DNA of 64,000 nt, from NCBI GenBank assembly GCA_964036275.1, contig CAXIWQ010000405.1:1-64000 (forward strand), written 5' to 3'. The position numbers were made by a program, and so were the translations under genes. This stretch comes from Litoditis marina (Eukaryota > Nematoda > Chromadorea > Rhabditida > Rhabditidae). The notes beneath the pieces were generated by a model. The model ran no database searches. It was not told where the DNA came from and saw only the letters and a list, made by a program, of their open reading frames with translations. The stretch's first letter is position 1; the number at the start of each line of letters is the position of its first letter. Shown piece after piece: positions 38,301-51,555 of the stretch.

Positions 38301-38441
38301 GACTCTTTGCCTCGCAGTTACAGAGAATATTTCATACGGCTATCAAATCTGTTGCTCCCAGATACAAACACCTAATACGACAATCTATTCTGTGGCGCAC
38401 AGCCACAACATACGAATTAACGCGGTTATCGACTTTTTGGC
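35340..38441 (+). repeat. Lineage-2 trimers returning between lineage-3 blocks
   Basis: The agctacgaaaacc trimers resume (35,500-37,720). Near 36,157-36,182 lies the most eroded monomer in the window: the usual agctacgaaaacctaatacg is replaced by agctacgtaactatacg with a lost C before it and an extra T after it. Other local gaps are aagacaatttacg near 35,435, acgaaaccta near 36,295 and ctgttgcgcacagccc near 36,712. The end (37,924-38,441) returns to lineage 1, with the short gacattttgacttg monomer near 38,171. Confidence 0.7.
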
Positions 38442-40390
38442 TTGCAGTTAAAGAGAAAAGTTCATACGGCTATCAAATCTGTTGCTCCCAGATACAAACA
38501 CCTAATACGACAATCTATTCTGTGGCGCACAGCCACAAAATACGAATTAACGCGGTTATCGACTTTTTGGCTTGCCGTTACAGAGAAAAGTTTATGCGGC
38601 TATCAAGTCTGTTGCTCCCAGCTACAAAAACCTAATACGACTTCATATTCTGTGGCGCACAGCTACAAAAGACAAATTAACGCGGTTATTGACTCTTTGC
38701 CGTAAAGCTACAAAAAAAAGTTTATACGGCTATCAAGTATGTTGCTCCCAGCTGCAAAGACCTAACACGACTATATATTCTGTGGCGCACAGCCACAAAA
38801 GACGACTTAACGCGGTTATTGACTCTTTGCCTTGCAGCTACAGAAAAAAGTTCATACGGCTATCAAGTCTGTTCCTCCCAGATACAAAAACCTAAGACGA
38901 CTGTATATTCTGTGGCGCACAGCCACAAAAGACGACTTAACGCGGTTATTGACTCTTTGCCTTGCAGCTACAGAAAAAAGTTCATACGGCTATCAAGTCT
39001 GTTGCTCCCAGCTACAAAAACCTAATACGACAATCTATTTTGTGGCGCACATCCACCAAATACAAATTAACGCGGTTATTGACTCTTTGCCTTGCACCTA
39101 CAGAAAAAAAATCATACGGCTATCAAGTCTGTTGCTCCCAACTACAAAAACCTAATACGACTTTATATTCTGTGGCGCACAACCACAAAAGACAAATTAA
39201 CGCGGTTATTGACTCTTTGCCTTGCAGCTACAGAAAAAAGTTTATACGGCTATCAAGTCTGTTGCTCCCAGCTACAAAAACCTAATACGATTATCTATTC
39301 TGTGGCGCACAGCCACGAAATACGAATTAACGCGGTTATCGACTCTTCGGCTTGCAGTTACAGAAAAAAAACTCATACGGCAATCAAGTCTGTTGCTCCC
39401 AACTACAAAAACCTTATACGACTTTATATTCTGTGGCGCACAGCCACAAAAGACAAATTAACGCGGTTATTGACTCTTTGCCTTGCAGCTACAAAAAAAA
39501 GTTCATACGGCTATCAAGTATGTTGCTCCCAGCTCGAAAAACCCAATACAACTACCTTTTCTGTGGCACACAGCCACAAATTACGAATTAACGCGGTTGT
39601 CGACTCTTTGCCTTGCAGCTACAGAAAAAAGTTTATACGGCTATCAAGTCTGTTGCTCCTGGCTACAAAAACCTAATACGACTTACTATTCTGTGGCGCA
39701 CAGCCACAAAAGACAAATTAACGCGGTTATTGACTCTTTACCGTGCAGCTATAGAAAAAAGTTTATACGGCTATCGAGTATGTTGCTCCCAGCTACAAAA
39801 ACCTAATACGACAATCTATTCTGTGGCGCACAGCCACAAAATACGAATTAACGCGGTTATCGACTCTTTGCCTTGCAACTACAGAGAACAGTTCATACGG
39901 CTATCAAGTCTGTTGCTCCCAGATACAAAAACCTAATACGACTATATATTCTGTGGCGCACAGCCACAAAAGACGAATTAACGCGGTTATTGACTCTTTG
40001 CCTCGCAGTTACAGAGAACATTTCATACGGCTATCAAATCTGTTGCTCCCAGCTACAAAAACCTAATACGACAATCTATTCTGTGGCGCACAGCCACAAA
40101 GACGAATTAACGCGGTTATTGACATTTTGACTTGCAGCTACAAAAAAAAATCATACGGCTATCAAGTCTGTTGCTCCCAGCTACAAAAACCTAATACGAC
40201 TATATATTCTGTGGCGCACAGCCACAAAAGACGAATTAACGCGGTTATTGACTCTTTGCCTCGCAGTTACAGAGAATATTTCATACGGCTATCAAATCTG
40301 TTGCTCCCAGATACAAACACCTAATACGACAATCTATTCTGTGGCGCACAGCCACAAAATACGAATTAACGCGGTTATCGACTTTTTGGC
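38442..40390 (+). repeat. Lineage-3 15-monomer HOR (1,949 bp), copy 1
   Basis: From one gcagttaaagag monomer (38,442) to the next (40,391). Internal order: agtttatgcggc, ccgtaaagctac, acctaagacgactg, gcacatccacc, cgcacaaccac, cagccacgaaatacg, acggcaatcaag, agctcgaaaaaccc, ctcctggctac, the taccgtgcagctatag monomer, cttgcaactac, and then lineage-1-like monomers ending in gacattttgacttg. Confidence 0.85.
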
Positions 40391-42230
40391 TTGCAGTTAA
40401 AGAGAAAAGTTCATACGGCTATCAAATCTGTTGCTCCCAGATACAAACACCTAATACGACAATCTATTCTGTGGCGCACAGCCACAAAATACGAATTAAC
40501 GCGGTTATCGACTTTTTGGCTTGCCGTTACAGAGAAAAGTTTATGCGGCTATCAAGTCTGTTGCTCCCAGCTACAAAAACCTAATACGACTTCATATTCT
40601 GTGGCGCACAGCCACAAAAGACAAATTAACGCGGTTATTGACTCTTTGCCGTAAAGCTACAAAAAAAAGTTTATACGGCTATCAAGTATGTTGCTCCCAG
40701 CTGCAAAGACCTAACACGACTATATATTCTGTGGCGCACAGCCACAAAAGACGACTTAACGCGGTTATTGACTCTTTGCCTTGCAGCTACAGAAAAAAGT
40801 TCATACGGCTATCAAGTCTGTTGCTCCCAGATACAAAAACCTAAGACGACTGTATATTCTGTGGCGCACAGCCACAAAAGACGACTTAACGCGGTTATTG
40901 ACTCTTTGCCTTGCAGCTACAGAAAAAAGTTCATACGGCTATCAAGTCTGTTGCTCCCAGCTACAAAAACCTAATACGACAATCTATTTTGTGGCGCACA
41001 TCCACCAAATACAAATTAACGCGGTTATTGACTCTTTGCCTTGCACCTACAGAAAAAATCATACGGCTATCAAGTCTGTTGCTCCCAACTACAAAAACCT
41101 AATACGACTTTATATTCTGTGGCGCACAACCACAAAAGACAAATTAACGCGGTTATTGACTCTTTGCCTTGCAGCTACAGAAAAAAGTTTATACGGCTAT
41201 CAAGTCTGTTGCTCCCAGCTACAAAAACCTAATACGATTATCTATTCTGTGGCGCACAGCCACGAAATACGAATTAACGCGGTTATCGACTCTTCGGCTT
41301 GCAGTTACAGAAAAAAAACTCATACGGCAATCAAGTCTGTTGCTCCCAACTACAAAAACCTTATACGACTTTATATTCTGTGGCGCACAGCCACAAAAGA
41401 CAAATTAACGCGGTTATTGACTCTTTGCCTTGCAGCTACAAAAAAAAGTTCATACGGCTATCAAGTATGTTGCCGAAAAACCCAATACAACTACCTTTTC
41501 TGTGGCACACAGCCACAAATTACGAATTAACGCGGTTGTCGACTCTTTGCCTTGCAGCTACAGAAAAAAGTTTATACGGCTATCAAGTCTGTTGCTCCTG
41601 GCTACAAAAACCTAATACGACTTACTATTCTGTGGCGCACAGCCACAAAAGACAAATTAACGCGGTTATTGACTCTTTACCGTGCAGCTATAGAAAAAAG
41701 TTTATACGGCTATCGAGTATGTTGCTCCCAGCTACAAAAACCTAATACGACAATCTATTCTGTGGCGCACAGCCACAAAATACGAATTAACGCGGTTATC
41801 GACTCTTTGCCTTGCAACTACAGAGAACAGTTCATACGGCTATCAAGTCTGTTGCTCCCAGATACAAAAACCTAATACGACTATCTATTATGTGGCGCAC
41901 AGCCACAAAATACGAATTAACGCGGTTATCGTCTCTTTGGCTTGCAGTTACAGAGAAAAGTTCATACGGCTATCAAATCTGTTGCTCCCAGCTACAAAAA
42001 CCTAATACGACAATCTATTCTGTGGCGCACAGCCATAAAATACAAAATAACGCGGTTATTGACTCTTTGGCTTGCAGTTACAGAGAATATTTCATACGGC
42101 TATCAAATCTGTTGCTCCCAGCTACAAAAACCTAATACGACAATCTATTCTGTGGCGCACAGCCACAAAAGACAAATTAACGCGGTTATTGACTCTTTGC
42201 CGTGCAGCTACAGGAAAAAGGTTATACGGC
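40391..42230 (+). repeat. Lineage-3 HOR, copy 2, diverging near its end
   Basis: Follows copy 1 at offsets of 1,949, then 1,947, then 1,939 bp. The last step is an 8-bp deletion in tgttgccgaaaaaccc near 41,474, which removes tcccagct. After about 41,880 it carries ctatctattatgtggc and cagccataaaatac monomers where copy 1 has a lineage-1 end. Confidence 0.85.
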
Positions 42231-44220
42231 TACCAAGTATGTTGCTCCCAGCTGCAAAGACCTAACACGACTATATATTCTGTGGCGCACAGCCACAAAA
42301 GACGACTTAACGCGGTTATTGACTCTTTGCCTTGCAGCTACAGAAAAAAGTTCATACGGCTATCAAGTCTGTTGCTCCCAGATACAAAAACCTAAGACGA
42401 CTGTATATTCTGTGGCGCACAGCCACAAAAGACGACTTAACGCGGTTATTGACTCTTTGCCGTAAAGCTACAAAAAAAAGTTTATACGGCTATCAAGTAT
42501 GTTGCTCCCAGCTGCAAAGACCTAACACGACTATATATTCTGTGGCGCACAGCCACAAAAGACGACTTAACGCGGTTATTGACTCTTTGCCTTGCAGCTA
42601 CAGAAAAAAGTTTATGCGGCTATCAAGTCTGTTGCTCCCAGCTACAAAAACCTAATACGACTTCATATTCTGTGGCGCACAGCCACAAAAGACAAATTAA
42701 CGCGGTTATTGACTCTTTGCCGTAAAGCTACAAAAAAAAGTTTATACGGCTATCAAGTATGTTGCTCCCAGCTGCAAAGACCTAACACGACTATATATTC
42801 TGTGGCGCACAGCCACAAAAGACGACTTAACGCGGTTATTGACTCTTTGCCTTGCAGCTACAGAAAAAAGTTCATACGGCTATCAAGTCTGTTGCTCCCA
42901 GATACAAAAACCTAAGACGACTGTATATTCTGTGGCGCACAGCCACAAAAGACGACTTAACGCGGTTATTGACTCTTTGCCTTGCAGCTACAGAAAAAAG
43001 TTCATACGGCTATCAAGTCTGTTGCTCCCAGCTACAAAAACCTAATACGACAATCTATTTTGTGGCGCACATCCACCAAATACAAATTAACGCGGTTATT
43101 GACTCTTTGCCTTGCACCTACAGAAAAAAAATCATACGGCTATCAAGTCTGTTGCTCCCAACTACAAAAACCTAATACGACTTTATATTCTGTGGCGCAC
43201 AACCACAAAAGACAAATTAACGCGGTTATTGACTCTTTGCCTTGCAGCTACAGAAAAAAGTTTATACGGCTATCAAGTCTGTTGCTCCCAGCTACAAAAA
43301 CCTAATACGATTATCTATTCTGTGGCGCACAGCCACGAAATACGAATTAACGCGGTTATCGACTCTTCGGCTTGCAGTTACAGAAAAAAAACTCATACGG
43401 CAATCAAGTCTGTTGCTCCCAACTACAAAAACCTTATACGACTTTATATTCTGTGGCGCACAGCCACAAAAGACAAATTAACGCGGTTATTGACTCTTTG
43501 CCTTGCAGCTACAAAAAAAAGTTCATACGGCTATCAAGTATGTTGCTCCCAGCTCGAAAAACCCAATACAACTACCTTTTCTGTGGCACACAGCCACAAA
43601 TTACGAATTAACGCGGTTGTCGACTCTTTGCCTTGCAGCTACAGAAAAAAGTTTATACGGCTATCAAGTCTGTTGCTCCTGGCTACAAAAACCTAATACG
43701 ACTTACTATTCTGTGGCGCACAGCCACAAAAGACAAATTAACGCGGTTATTGACTCTTTACCGTGCAGCTATAGAAAAAAGTTTATACGGCTATCGAGTA
43801 TGTTGCTCCCAGCTACAAGAACCTAATACGACAATCTATTCTGTGGCGCACAGCCACAAAATACGAATTAACGCGGTTATCGACTCTTTGCCTTGCAACT
43901 ACAGAGAACAGTTCATACGGCTATCAAGTCTGTTGCTCCCAGATACAAAAACCTAATACGACTATCTATTATGTGGCGCACAGCCACAAAATACGAATTA
44001 ACGCGGTTATCGTCTCTTTGGCTTGCAGTTACAGAGAAAAGTTCATACGGCTATCAAATCTGTTGCTCCCAGCTACAAAAACCTAATACGACAATCTATT
44101 CTGTGGCGCACAGCCATAAAATACAAAATAACGCGGTTATTGACTCTTTGGCTTGCAGTTACAGAGAATATTTCATACGGCTATCAAATCTGTTGCTCCC
44201 AGCTACAAAAACCTAATACG
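42230..44220 (+). repeat. Lineage-3 HOR, copy 3
   Basis: The ccgtaaagctac monomer occurs twice within about 260 bp (near 42,470 and 42,720), a local duplication. Then 42,720-43,960 follows 38,700-39,940 at an offset of 4,020 bp. The final monomers repeat 41,812-42,135 at an offset of 2,081 bp. No gcagttaaagag opening monomer is present. Confidence 0.75.
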
Positions 44221-46440
44221 ACAATCTATTCTGTGGCGCACAGCCACAAAAGACAAATTAACGCGGTTATTGACTCTTTGCCGTGCAGCTACAGGAAAAA
44301 GGTTATACGGCTACCAAGTATGTTGCTCCCAGCTACAAAAACCTAATACGACTATCTATTCTGTGGCGCACAGCCACAAAATACGAATTAACGCGGTTAT
44401 CGACTCTTTGCCTTGCAGCTACAGAGAACAGTTCATACGGCTATCAAATATGTTGCTCCCAGCTACAAAAACCTAATACGACAATCTATTCTGTGGCGCA
44501 CAGCCACAAAATACAAATTATCGCGGTTATCGACTTGTTGGCTTGCAGCTACAGAGAAAAGTTCATACGGCTATCAAGTTTGTTGCTCCCAGCTACAAAA
44601 ACCTAATACGACTATATATTCTGTGGCGCACAGCCACAAAAGACGAATTAACGCGGTTATTGACTCTTTGCCTCGCAGTTACAGAGAACATTTCATACGG
44701 CTATCAAATCTGTTGCTCCCAGCTACAAAAACCTAATACGACAATCTATTCTGAGGCGCACAGCCACAAAGACGAATTAACGCGGTTATTGACATTTTGA
44801 CTTGCAGTTACAAAAAAAAAATCATACGGCTATCAAGTCTGTTGCTTCCAACTACAAAAACATAATACGACTTTATATTCTGTGGCGCACAGCCACAAAA
44901 TACAAATTAACGCGGTTATTGACTCTTTGCCTTGCAGTTACAGAGAACATTTCATACGGCTATCAAATCTGTTGCTCCCAGCTACAAAAACCTAATACGA
45001 CTTTATATTCTGTGGCGCACAGCCACAAAAGACAAATTAACGCGGTTTTTACCTCTTTGCCTTGCAGCTACAGAAAAAAAGTTTATACGGCTATCAAGTA
45101 TGTTGCTCCCAGCTACAAAAACCTAATACGACTTTATATTCTGTGGCGCACAGCCACAAAAGACAAATTAACGCGGTTATTGACTCTTTGCCGTGCAGCT
45201 ACAGAAAAAAGTTTATATGGCTATCAAGTATGTTGCTCCCAGCTAGAAAAACCCAATACAACTATCTATTCTGTGGCACACAGCCACAAAATACGATATA
45301 ACGCGGTTATCGACTCTTTGCCTTGCAGCTACAGAAAAAAGTTTATACGGCTATCAAGTCTGTTGCTCATGGCTACAAAAACCTAATACGACTTTATATC
45401 CTATGGCGCACAGCCACAAAAGACAAATTAACGCGGTTAATACCTCTTTGCCTTGCAGCTACAGAAAAAAGTTCATACGGCTATCAAGTCTGTTGCTCCC
45501 AGCTACAAAAACCTAATACGACTTTATATTCTGTGGCGCACAGCCACAAAAGACAAATTAACGCGGTTATTGACTCTTTGCCGTGCAGCTACAGAAAAAA
45601 GGTTATACGGCTATCAAATATGTTGCTCCCAGCTACAAAAACCTAATACGACTATCTATTCTGTGGCGCACAGCCACAAAATACGAATTAACGCGGTTAT
45701 CGACTCTTTGCCTTGCAGCTACAAAGAACAGTTCATACGGCTATCAAATCTGTTGCTCCCAGCTACAAAAACCTAATACGACAATCTATTCTGTGGCGCA
45801 CAGCTACAAAATACGAATTATCGCGGTTATCGACTTGTTGGCTTGCAGCTACAGAGAAAAGTTCATACGGCTATCAAGTCTGTTGCTCCCAGCTACAAAA
45901 ACCTGATACGACAATCTATTCTGTGGCGCACAGCCACAAAAGACAAATTAACGCGGTTATTACCTCTTTGCCTTGCAGCTACAGAAAAAAATTCATACGG
46001 CTATCAAGTCTGTTGCTCCCAGCTACGAAAACCTAATACGACTTTATATTCTGTGGCGCACAGCCACAAAAGACAAATTAACGCGGTTATTGACTCTTTG
46101 CCGTGCAGCTACAGGAAAAAGGTTATACGGCTATCAAGTATGTTGCTCCAGCTAAAAAAAACCTAATACGACTATCTATTCTGTGGCGCACAGCCACAAA
46201 ATACGAATTAACGCGGTTATCGACTCTTTGCCTTGCAGCTACAGAGAACAGTTCATACGGCTATCAAGTCTGTTGCTCCCAGCTACAAAAACCTAATACG
46301 ACTATATATTCTGTGGCGCACAGCCACAAAAGACGAATTAACGCGGTTATTGACTCTTTGCCTCGCAGTTACAGAGAATATTTCATACGGCTATCAAATC
46401 TGTTGCTCCCAGCTACAAAAACCTAATACGACAATCTATT
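44220..46440 (+). repeat. Displaced copy of the 25.5-28.9 kb segment
   Basis: Matches 25,591-26,760 at an offset of 18,692 bp, sharing the private variants ctgaggcgcacag (near 26,061 and 44,753), gcggtttttacc (near 26,353 and 45,045) and tcctatggcgcac. The offset then falls to 18,562 (one monomer lost) and to 17,521 (eight more monomers absent), so the copy carries internal deletions of whole monomers. It is the only ctcatggctac monomer beyond 30.2 kb. Confidence 0.85.
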
Positions 46441-47791
46441 CTGTGGCGCACAGCCACAAAAGACAAATTAACGCGGTTATTGACTCTTTGCCTTGCAGCT
46501 ACAGAAAAAAAAATCATACGGCTATCAAGTCTGTTGCTCCCAGCTACGAAAACCTAATACGACTTCATATTCTGTGGCGCACAGCCACAAAACACGAAAT
46601 ATCGCGGTTATCGACTTGTTGGCTTGCAACTACAGAGAAAAGTTCATACGGCTATCAAGTCTGTTGCTCCCAGCTACAAAAACCTAATACGACTATATAT
46701 TCTGTGGCGCACAGCCACAAAAGACGAATTAACGCGGTTATTGACTCTTTGCCTCGCAGTTACAGAGAATATTTCATACGGCTATCAAGTCTGTTGCTCC
46801 CAGCTACGAAAACCTGATACGACAATCTATTCTGTGGCGCACAGCCACAAAAGACAAATTAACGCGGTTATTACCTCTTTGCCTTGCAGCTACAGAAAAA
46901 AGTTCATACGGCTATCAAGTCTGTTGCTCCCAGCTACGAAAACCTAATACGACTTTATATTCTGTGGCGCACAGCCACAAAATACAAATTAACGCGGTTA
47001 TTGACTCTTTGCCTTGCAGTTACAGAAAAAAATCATACGGCTATCAAGTCTGTTGCTCCCAGCTACGAAAACCTAATACGACTTTATATTCTGTGGCGCA
47101 CAGCCACAAAACACGAAATATCGCGGTTATCGACTTGTTGGCTTGCAGCTACAGAGAAAAGTTCATACGGCTATCAAGTCTGTTGCTCCCAGCTACAAAA
47201 ACCTAATACGACTATATATTCTGTGGCGCACAGCCACAAAAGACGAATTAACGCGGTTATTGACTCTTTGCCTCGCAGTTACAGAGAATATTTCATACGG
47301 CTATCAAGTCTGTTGCTCCCAGCTACGAAAACCTGATACGACAATCTATTCTGTGGCGCACAGCCACAAAAGACAAATTAACGCGGTTATTACCTCTTTG
47401 CCTTGCAGCTACAGAAAAAAGTTCATACGGCTATCAAGTCTGTTGCTCCCAGCTACGAAAACCTAATACGACTTTATATTCTGTGGCGCACAGCCACAAA
47501 AGACAAATTAACGCGGTTATTGACTCTTTGCCTTGCAGTTACAGAAAAAAATCATACGGCTATCAAGTCTGTTGCTCCCAGCTACGAAAACCTAATACGA
47601 CTTTATATTCTGTGGCGCACAGCCACAAAACACGAAATATCGCGGTTATCGACTTGTTGGCTTGCAGCTACAGAGAAAAGTTCATACGGCTATCAAGTCT
47701 GTTGCTCCCAGCTACAAAAACCTGATACGACAATCTATTCTGTGGCGCACAGCCACAAAAGACAAATTAACGCGGTTATTACCTCTTTGCC
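46440..47791 (+). repeat. Lineage-2 4-monomer HOR (519 bp), tandem pair
   Basis: Monomers at 46,624 and 46,884 are repeated at 47,143 and 47,403, offset 519 bp. The two copies differ at a few bases, such as tacaaattaacg near 46,983 versus gacaaattaacg near 47,502. Confidence 0.8.
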
Positions 47792-49607
47792 TTGCAGCTA
47801 CAGAAAAAAGTTCATACAGCTATCAAGTCTGTTGCTCCCAGCTACGAAAACCTAATACGACTTTATATTCTGTGGCGCACAGCCACAAAAGACAAATTAA
47901 CGCGGTTATTGACTCTTTGCCGTGCAGCTACAGGAAAAAGGTTATACGGCTATCAAGTATGTTGCTCCCAGCTACAAAAACCTAATACGACTATCTATTC
48001 TGTGGCGCACAGCCACAAAATACGAATTGACGCGGTTATCGACTCTTTGCCTTGCAGCTACAGAGAATATTTCATACGGCTATCAAATCTGTTGCTCCCA
48101 ACTACAAAAACCTAATACGACAATCTATTCTGTGGCGCACAGCCACAAAAACAAATTATCGCGGTTATCGACTTGTTGGCTTGCAGCTACAGAGAAAAGT
48201 TCATACGGCTATCAAGTCTGTTGCTCCCAGCTACAAAAACCTAATACGACTATATATTCTGTGGCGCACAGCCACAAAAGACGAATTAACGCGGTTATTG
48301 ACTCTTTGCCTCGCAGTTACAGAGAACATTTCATACGGCTATCAAATCTGTTGCTCCCAGCTACAAAAACCTAATACGACAATCTATTCTGTGGCGCACA
48401 GCCACAAAGACGAATTAACGCGGTTATTGACATTTTGACTTGCAGCTACAAAAAAAATCATACGGCTATCAAGTCTGTTGCTCCCAGCTACAAAAACCTA
48501 ATACGACTATATATTCTGTGGCGCACAGCCACAAAAGACGAATTAACGCGGTTATTGACTCTTTGCCTCGCAGTTACAGAGAATATTTCATACGGCTATC
48601 AAATCTGTTGCTCCCAGATACAAACACCTAATACGACAATCTATTCTGTGGCGCACAGCCACAAAATACGAATTAACGCGGTTATCGACTTTTTGGCTTG
48701 CAGTTAAAGAGAAAAGTTCATACGGCTATCAAATCTGTTGCTCCCAGATACAAACACCTAATACGACAATCTATTCTGTGGCGCACAGCCACAAAATACG
48801 AATTAACGCGGTTATCGACTTTTTGGCTTGCAGTTACAGAGAAAAGTTTATGCGGCTATCAAGTCTGTTGCTCCCAGCTACAAAAACCTAATACGACTTC
48901 ATATTCTGTGGCGCACAGCCACAAAAGACAAATTAACGCGGTTATTGACTCTTTGCCTTGCAGCTACAGAAAAAAAAATCATACGGCTATCAAGTCTGTT
49001 GCTCCCAGCTACGAAAACCTAATACGACTTCATATTCTGTGGCGCACAGCCACAAAACACGAAATATCGCGGTTATCGACTTGTTGGCTTGCAACTACAG
49101 AGAAAAGTTCATACGGCTATCAAGTCTGTTGCTCCCAGCTACGAAAACCTGATACGACAATCTATTCTGTGGCGCACAGCCACAAAAGACAAATTAACCC
49201 GGTTATTACCTCTTTGCCTTGCAGCTACAGAAAAAAGTTCATACGGCTATCAAGTCTGTTGCTCCCAGCTACGAAAACCTAATACGACTTTATATTCTGT
49301 GGCGCACAGCCACAAAAGACAAATTAACGCGGTTATTGACTCTTTGCCTTGCAGCTACAGAAAAAAATCATACGGCTATCAAGTCTGTTGCTCCCAGCTA
49401 CGAAAACCTAATACGACTTTATATTCTGTGGCGCACAGCCACAAAACACGAAATATCGCGGTTATCGACTTGTTGGCTTGCAGCTACAGAGAAAAGTTCA
49501 TACGGCTATCAAGTCTGTTGCTCCCAGCTACAAAAACCTGATACGACAATCTATTCTGTGGCGCACAGCCACAAAAGACAAATTAACGCGGTTATTACCT
49601 CTTTGCC
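47792..49607 (+). repeat. Mixed lineage-2/3 14-monomer HOR (1,816 bp), copy 1
   Basis: Begins at the ttcatacagctatc monomer (private acagc for acggc), passes through lineage-1-like monomers with gacattttgacttg near 48,428, the lineage-3 gcagttaaagag monomer at 48,698, and lineage-2 agctacgaaaacc monomers. The same acagctatc change begins the next two copies. Confidence 0.85.
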
Positions 49608-51555
49608 TTGCAGCTACAGAAAAAAGTTCATACAGCTATCAAGTCTGTTGCTCCCAGCTACGAAAACCTAATACGACTTTATATTCTGTGGCGCACAGCC
49701 ACAAAAGACAAATTAACGCGGTTATTGACTCTTTGCCGTGCAGCTACAGGAAAAAGGTTATACGGCTATCAAGTATGTTGCTCCCAGCTACAAAAACCTA
49801 ATACGACTATCTATTCTGTGGCGCACAGCCACAAAATACGAATTGACGCGGTTATCGACTCTTTGCCTTGCAGCTACAGAGAATATTTCATACGGCTATC
49901 AAATCTGTTGCTCCCAGCTACAAAAACCTAATACGACAATCTATTCTGTGGCGCACAGCCACAAAAACAAATTATCGCGGTTATCGACTTGTTGGCTTGC
50001 AGCTACAGAGAAAAGTTCATACGGCTATCAAGTCTGTTGCTCCCAGCTACAAAAACCTAATACGACTATATATTCTGTGGCGCACAGCCACAAAAGACGA
50101 ATTAACGCGGTTATTGACTCTTTGCCTCGCAGTTACAGAGAACATTTCATACGGCTATCAAATCTGTTGCTCCCAGCTACAAAAACCTAATACGACAATC
50201 TATTCTGTGGCGCACATCCACAAAGACGAATTAACGCGGTTATTGACATTTTGACTTGCAGCTACAAAAAAAAATCATACGGCTATCAAGTCTGTTGCTC
50301 CCAGCTACAAAAACCTAATACGACTATATATTCTGTGGCGCACAGCCACAAAAGACGAATTAACGCGGTTATTGACTCTTTGCCTCGCAGTTACAGAGAA
50401 TATTTCATACGGCTATCAAATCTGTTGCTCCCAGATACAAACACCTAATACGACAATCTATTCTGTGGCGCACAGCCACAAAATACGAATTAACACGGTT
50501 ATCGACTTTTTGGCTTGCAGTTAAAGAGAAAAGTTCATACGGCTATCAAATCTGTTGCTCCCAGATACAAACACCTAATACGACAATCTATTCTGTGGCG
50601 CACAGCCACAAAATACGAATTAACGCGGTTATCGACTTTTTGGCTTGCAGTTACAGAGAAAAGTTTATGCGGCTATCAAGTCTGTTGCTCCCAGCTACAA
50701 AAACCTAATACGACTTCATATTCTGTGGCGCACAGCCACAAAAGACAAATTAACGCGGTTATTGACTCTTTGCCTTGCAGCTACAGAAAAAAAAATCATA
50801 CGGCTATCAAGTCTGTTGCTCCCAGCTACGAAAACCTAATACGACTTCATATTCTGTGGCGCACAGCCACAAAAGACGACTTAACGCGGTTATTGACTCT
50901 TTGCCTTGCAGCTACAGAAAAAAAAATCATACGGCTATCAAGTCTGTTGCTCCCAGCTACGAAAACCTAATACGACTTCATATTCTGTGGCGCACAGCCA
51001 CAAAACACGAAATATCGCGGTTATCGACTTGTTGGCTTGCAACTACAGAGAAAAGTTCATACGGCTATCAAGTCTGTTGCTCCCAGCTACGAAAACCTGA
51101 TACGACAATCTATTCTGTGGCGCACAGCCACAAAAGACAAATTAACCCGGTTATTACCTCTTTGCCTTGCAGCTACAGAAAAAAGTTCATACGGCTATCA
51201 AGTCTGTTGCTCCCAGCTACGAAAACCTAATACGACTTTATATTCTGTGGCGCACAGCCACAAAAGACAAATTAACGCGGTTATTGACTCTTTGCCTTGC
51301 AGCTACAGAAAAAAATCATACGGCTATCAAGTCTGTTGCTCCCAGCTACGAAAACCTAATACGACTTTATATTCTGTGGCGCACAGCCACAAAACACGAA
51401 ATATCGCGGTTATCGACTTGTTGGCTTGCAGCTACAGAGAAAAGTTCATACGGCTATCAAGTCTGTTGCTCCCAGCTACAAAAACCTGATACGACAATCT
51501 ATTCTGTGGCGCACAGCCACAAAAGACAAATTAACGCGGTTATTACCTCTTTGCC
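49608..51555 (+). repeat. Mixed 15-monomer HOR (1,948 bp), copy 2
   Basis: Matches copy 1 at 1,816 bp until about 50,780, then has one extra monomer (about 50,775-50,905, with gacgacttaacg), after which the offset is 1,948 bp. Both copies share the private attaacccggttatt near 49,198 and 51,145. Confidence 0.85.
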
